Origin: Smittium culicis
Taxonomy: Eukaryota > Kickxellomycota > Harpellomycetes > Harpellales > Legeriomycetaceae
Assembly (NCBI GenBank): GCA_001970855.1
Contig: LSSN01000214.1
Coordinates: 1 to 10,362 of the forward strand
Reading direction: 5' to 3'
Length of the DNA stretch: 10,362 bases
Part shown: one piece after another, positions 8,894 to 10,362 of the stretch
How positions within the stretch are numbered: position 1 is the first letter of the stretch
How the letters are laid out: each line of letters begins with the position of its first letter
Program-made: the position numbers and the translations under genes
The notes under the pieces: model-generated
The model's database searches: none
Seen by the model: the letters and a program-made list of their open reading frames with translations, nothing else
Told to the model about the DNA's origin: nothing

Positions 8894-9278
8894 ACCAAAA
8901 AGAAAGCTACAGAAAAAAAACTGTTTGATTACTAATCAAACTTAATTAGCAATCAAAATAAAATCTTTATCAATGTTAAAAATATGAATATGTAAAATTA
9001 TTACGTAAGAAAAATTAAAATCGATAAGAAATTTCGGAAATGCTCTAGGACGTTTCCTAACATTCTAGAACATTGCTGCTGAAGATATCTGAATATTCCG
9101 AAACATTCTATAAAGTTCTAGAAATTTCCATTCATGATAGTGTCTCTATGATTTTCATTGATAATTTTTTTATCAATTCTGTTATTTCTGTATCTACAGG
9201 AACGCTAGATTCGAACTAGTTATAATGTTATTCAAAAGCTCATTAATTTTATGAAGCTTATTATATTTTCAGTTTCAC
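8894..9278. other. AT-rich flank left of the pol remnant
   Basis: This is where the integrase of the minus-strand retroelement would be expected, yet no zinc-binding or catalytic integrase motif is visible in any frame. A minus-strand run of about 27 open codons at roughly 9145-9225 is the most coding-like part. A perfect 8-base-arm hairpin with a 3-base loop lies at 8923-8941. Its minus-strand copy is followed by a T-run, but this organism looks eukaryotic, so I do not call a terminator. Confidence 0.45.
9027..9129. promoter_or_regulatory. cluster of heat-shock-element-like TTC/GAA units
   Basis: Contiguous inverted five-base units of the HSF-binding type (nTTCn/nGAAn) occur as three units at 9115-9129 (gTTCtaGAAatTTCc) and as two units each at 9027-9036, 9062-9071 and 9090-9099. 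AACATTCTA is also directly repeated at 9059-9067 and 9102-9110. Three units is the usual minimum for an HSF trimer. No gene start lies convincingly next to it, so function is uncertain. Confidence 0.25.
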
Positions 9279-9340
9279 TTAAATTTCCCCATGGAAATTT
9301 GAAACGTAATCTACTGGGTTTTTACTGGATTTTCTATATA

Positions 9341-9628
9341 TTATATCAAAATCATGCGAGGATATTGCAATTTCCAATTTCCCTTTAATGTTGTATTTAT
9401 GAAAATACTAACAATTGCTTGATGGTCAGTTATTGTACTTAATTTTCTCCCGTATAAATAATGATGCAAATTTTGAACGCCCCATACTACCGCTAGTGCC
9501 TCTAGGTGTGTAATTGCGTAATTCTTTTCAGCTCCTAAAAGCGATCTGCTAGTGTATGCCACCATACCGTCCTTTCCTTTTTCGCCTTGACACAATATAG
9601 CTCCTAATCCTTTAGTTTACGCATCCGT
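9341..9628 (-). pseudogene. pol: Ty3/gypsy RNase H fragment
   Basis: The segment contains the RNase H landmarks in order: TDA with the first acidic residue (Asp at 9623-9625), VAYTSRSLLGAEKNYAITHL, LEALAVVWGVQNLHHYLYG with the second acidic residue (Glu), and TITDHQAI with the third (Asp). A TAA at 9617-9619 sits directly after the first active-site motif; the following 84 codons are open to TAA at 9341. The frame changes again around 9360-9400, because the tether continues in another frame. All three catalytic acidic residues persist, but the stop and the lost polymerase make it non-functional. Confidence 0.88.
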
Positions 9629-10088
9629 TATCAGGGTATAATTCAATTTATTGTCAGGAAATTTTAGTATCGGCGCATTTTTCATTTAATTTTTTAATCT
9701 TTCGAACGCTTTATTTTGAGCTTCACCCCAAATAAATTTATTTTTTATTTTTGATTAGTCTATTAATGATCTTACTATGCTTACAAATCAATTGATAGAC
9801 CTCTTATAGTATCATTTTAAGCTTAAAAAACTTTATGTTTCTTTTGAGCTTTTAGGAATAGACATTTTTTTCGACTGTGGAAATTTTCTCAATATCTGTG
9901 CTTATACCTGTTTCATATACTAAATGTCCCAAATACATTATTTTATAATACTTTAACTTGCACTTTCAGCTGTGAAACTTGATTTTATGATTTGTAAATA
10001 GCTTAAATACTGATTCTAAATTATTTAAATCTTTTTCAAATCTATTGCTATAAACTGTAATTTTTTCAATAAAGACAACTGCGCACTT
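9596..10088 (-). pseudogene. pol: reverse transcriptase thumb/connection, heavily decayed
   Basis: Family-like segments remain, such as LGHLVYETGISTDIEKI near 9885-9935 and KFIWGEAQNKAFERLKN at 9689-9739, which match the end of reverse transcriptase and the connection before RNase H. The frame is interrupted by TGA at 9966-9968 and then shifts at a run of seven A's (9865-9871). After the shift, stops fall at 9833, 9812, 9788, 9755, 9686 and 9617. G+C is only about 18-27% in sampled lines. Confidence 0.8.
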
Positions 10089-10361
10089 CTATAAAAAAGG
10101 TTTTAAAACTATTTCCATCTCTCTTTGTAACACTGATGGTGCATCTGTAAGCCCAAATGGGAGTACTGTAAACTGGTAGAATCCCATCCCAGGCCCAAGA
10201 CTAAAGGCTGTTTTCTCCTTCGTTTTCTCGGTCAGCGGAATTTGCCAAAATCCTGAAACGGCATCCATTGCGCTGTAATATTTGGATCCTCCCAATACTG
10301 ATAGTAGGTCATCTATGTGTGGAAGCGGGTAGGAGTTTTTTTTCGTTATTGCATTCAGCTT
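10089..10361 (-). pseudogene. pol: reverse transcriptase fragment (fingers/palm)
   Basis: Ninety open codons run in from the right edge to TAG at 10089-10091. Family landmarks are visible: YPLPHIDDLL, the palm segment KYYSAMDAVSGFWQI that carries the first catalytic Asp, EKTAFS, and FTVLPFGLTDAPSVLQREM. The same frame continues past the stop to the place of the Tyr-x-Asp-Asp box (10062-10073), which here reads FIEK: both catalytic aspartates are replaced (by Glu and Lys). This copy could not polymerise DNA even if translated. G+C is about 47%, much higher than the next 450 bases. Confidence 0.9.
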
Positions 10362-10362
10362 C

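Larger units (their letters stand above)
9279..10362 (-). mobile_element. Ty3/gypsy-like LTR retrotransposon, pol remnant, cut by window edge
   Basis: From right to left the minus strand holds reverse transcriptase, connection and RNase H, the order of Ty3/gypsy pol with no tyrosine recombinase or AP endonuclease seen. Reading continues past RNase H into a recognisable tether (DFDIIYRKSSKNPVDYVS, 9300-9353) resembling the conserved segment before integrase in this family, then stops at 9279-9281. Integrase and the 3' LTR are not recognisable to the left. The 5' half, with gag, protease and the first part of reverse transcriptase, lies outside the window. The copy is inactive: many stops, frame changes and lost catalytic residues. 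Confidence 0.88.

Noticed and set aside
8923..8941. Perfect 8-base hairpin followed on the minus strand by a T-run, like a bacterial terminator
   Set aside because: The context is eukaryotic and no gene ends there. Hairpins with 8-base arms are expected several times by chance in 7 kb of roughly 80% AT DNA; the ones at 7087-7109 and 8496-8519 fall under the same argument.
9195..9215. tRNA T-arm-like sequence (CTAG stem around a TTCGAA loop)
   Set aside because: No matching acceptor stem, D-arm or anticodon arm at the right spacing on either strand; it is a chance palindrome.

Overview
The window reads as nuclear DNA of a very AT-rich eukaryote, most likely an early-diverging fungus, although nothing here fixes the lineage. 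The reasons are a long intron-free gene with a TATA box and an A-rich start context, Asn-rich low-complexity protein, no bacterial-style operons or ribosome binding sites, and a decayed Ty3/gypsy-type retrotransposon. Intergenic DNA is only about 20% G+C by hand count of sample lines, against about 45-50% in the intact coding stretches.

Layout: 1-324 is the 3' flank of the first gene, starting with a GA microsatellite. 325-1986 (minus strand) is the one convincing intact gene, a 553-residue protein. In order it has a Tyr/Gly/Gln/Asn/Ser-rich repeat domain resembling the FUS/EWS class of prion-like domains, a Gly/Ala-rich hydrophobic segment with basic flanks, a poly-Asn linker, and a C-terminal MIR-type beta-trefoil. 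Its leader and a TATAAATA box lie at about 1987-2155. 2161-2479 is unremarkable intergenic DNA. 2480-3600 has higher G+C and long but interrupted minus-strand reading frames, so it may be an unrecognised decayed coding region. 3601-8668 is a roughly 5 kb AT-rich desert with one weak open stretch (7196-7438). 8669-8893 is a second open stretch, without any ATG. 9021-9134 carries a cluster of heat-shock-element-like TTC/GAA units. 9279 to the right edge (minus strand) is a broken pol gene of a Ty3/gypsy-like element with reverse transcriptase, connection and RNase H remains.

The only gene likely to make a working protein is the MIR/prion-like gene. The retroelement is dead in this copy: the catalytic acidic pair of the reverse transcriptase is replaced, at least eight in-frame stops and two frame changes are visible, and no integrase is recognisable downstream. 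The unusual signals are the domain combination of the MIR protein, the strictly synonymous variation between its internal repeats, and the patchwork of G+C content inside the dead pol gene.
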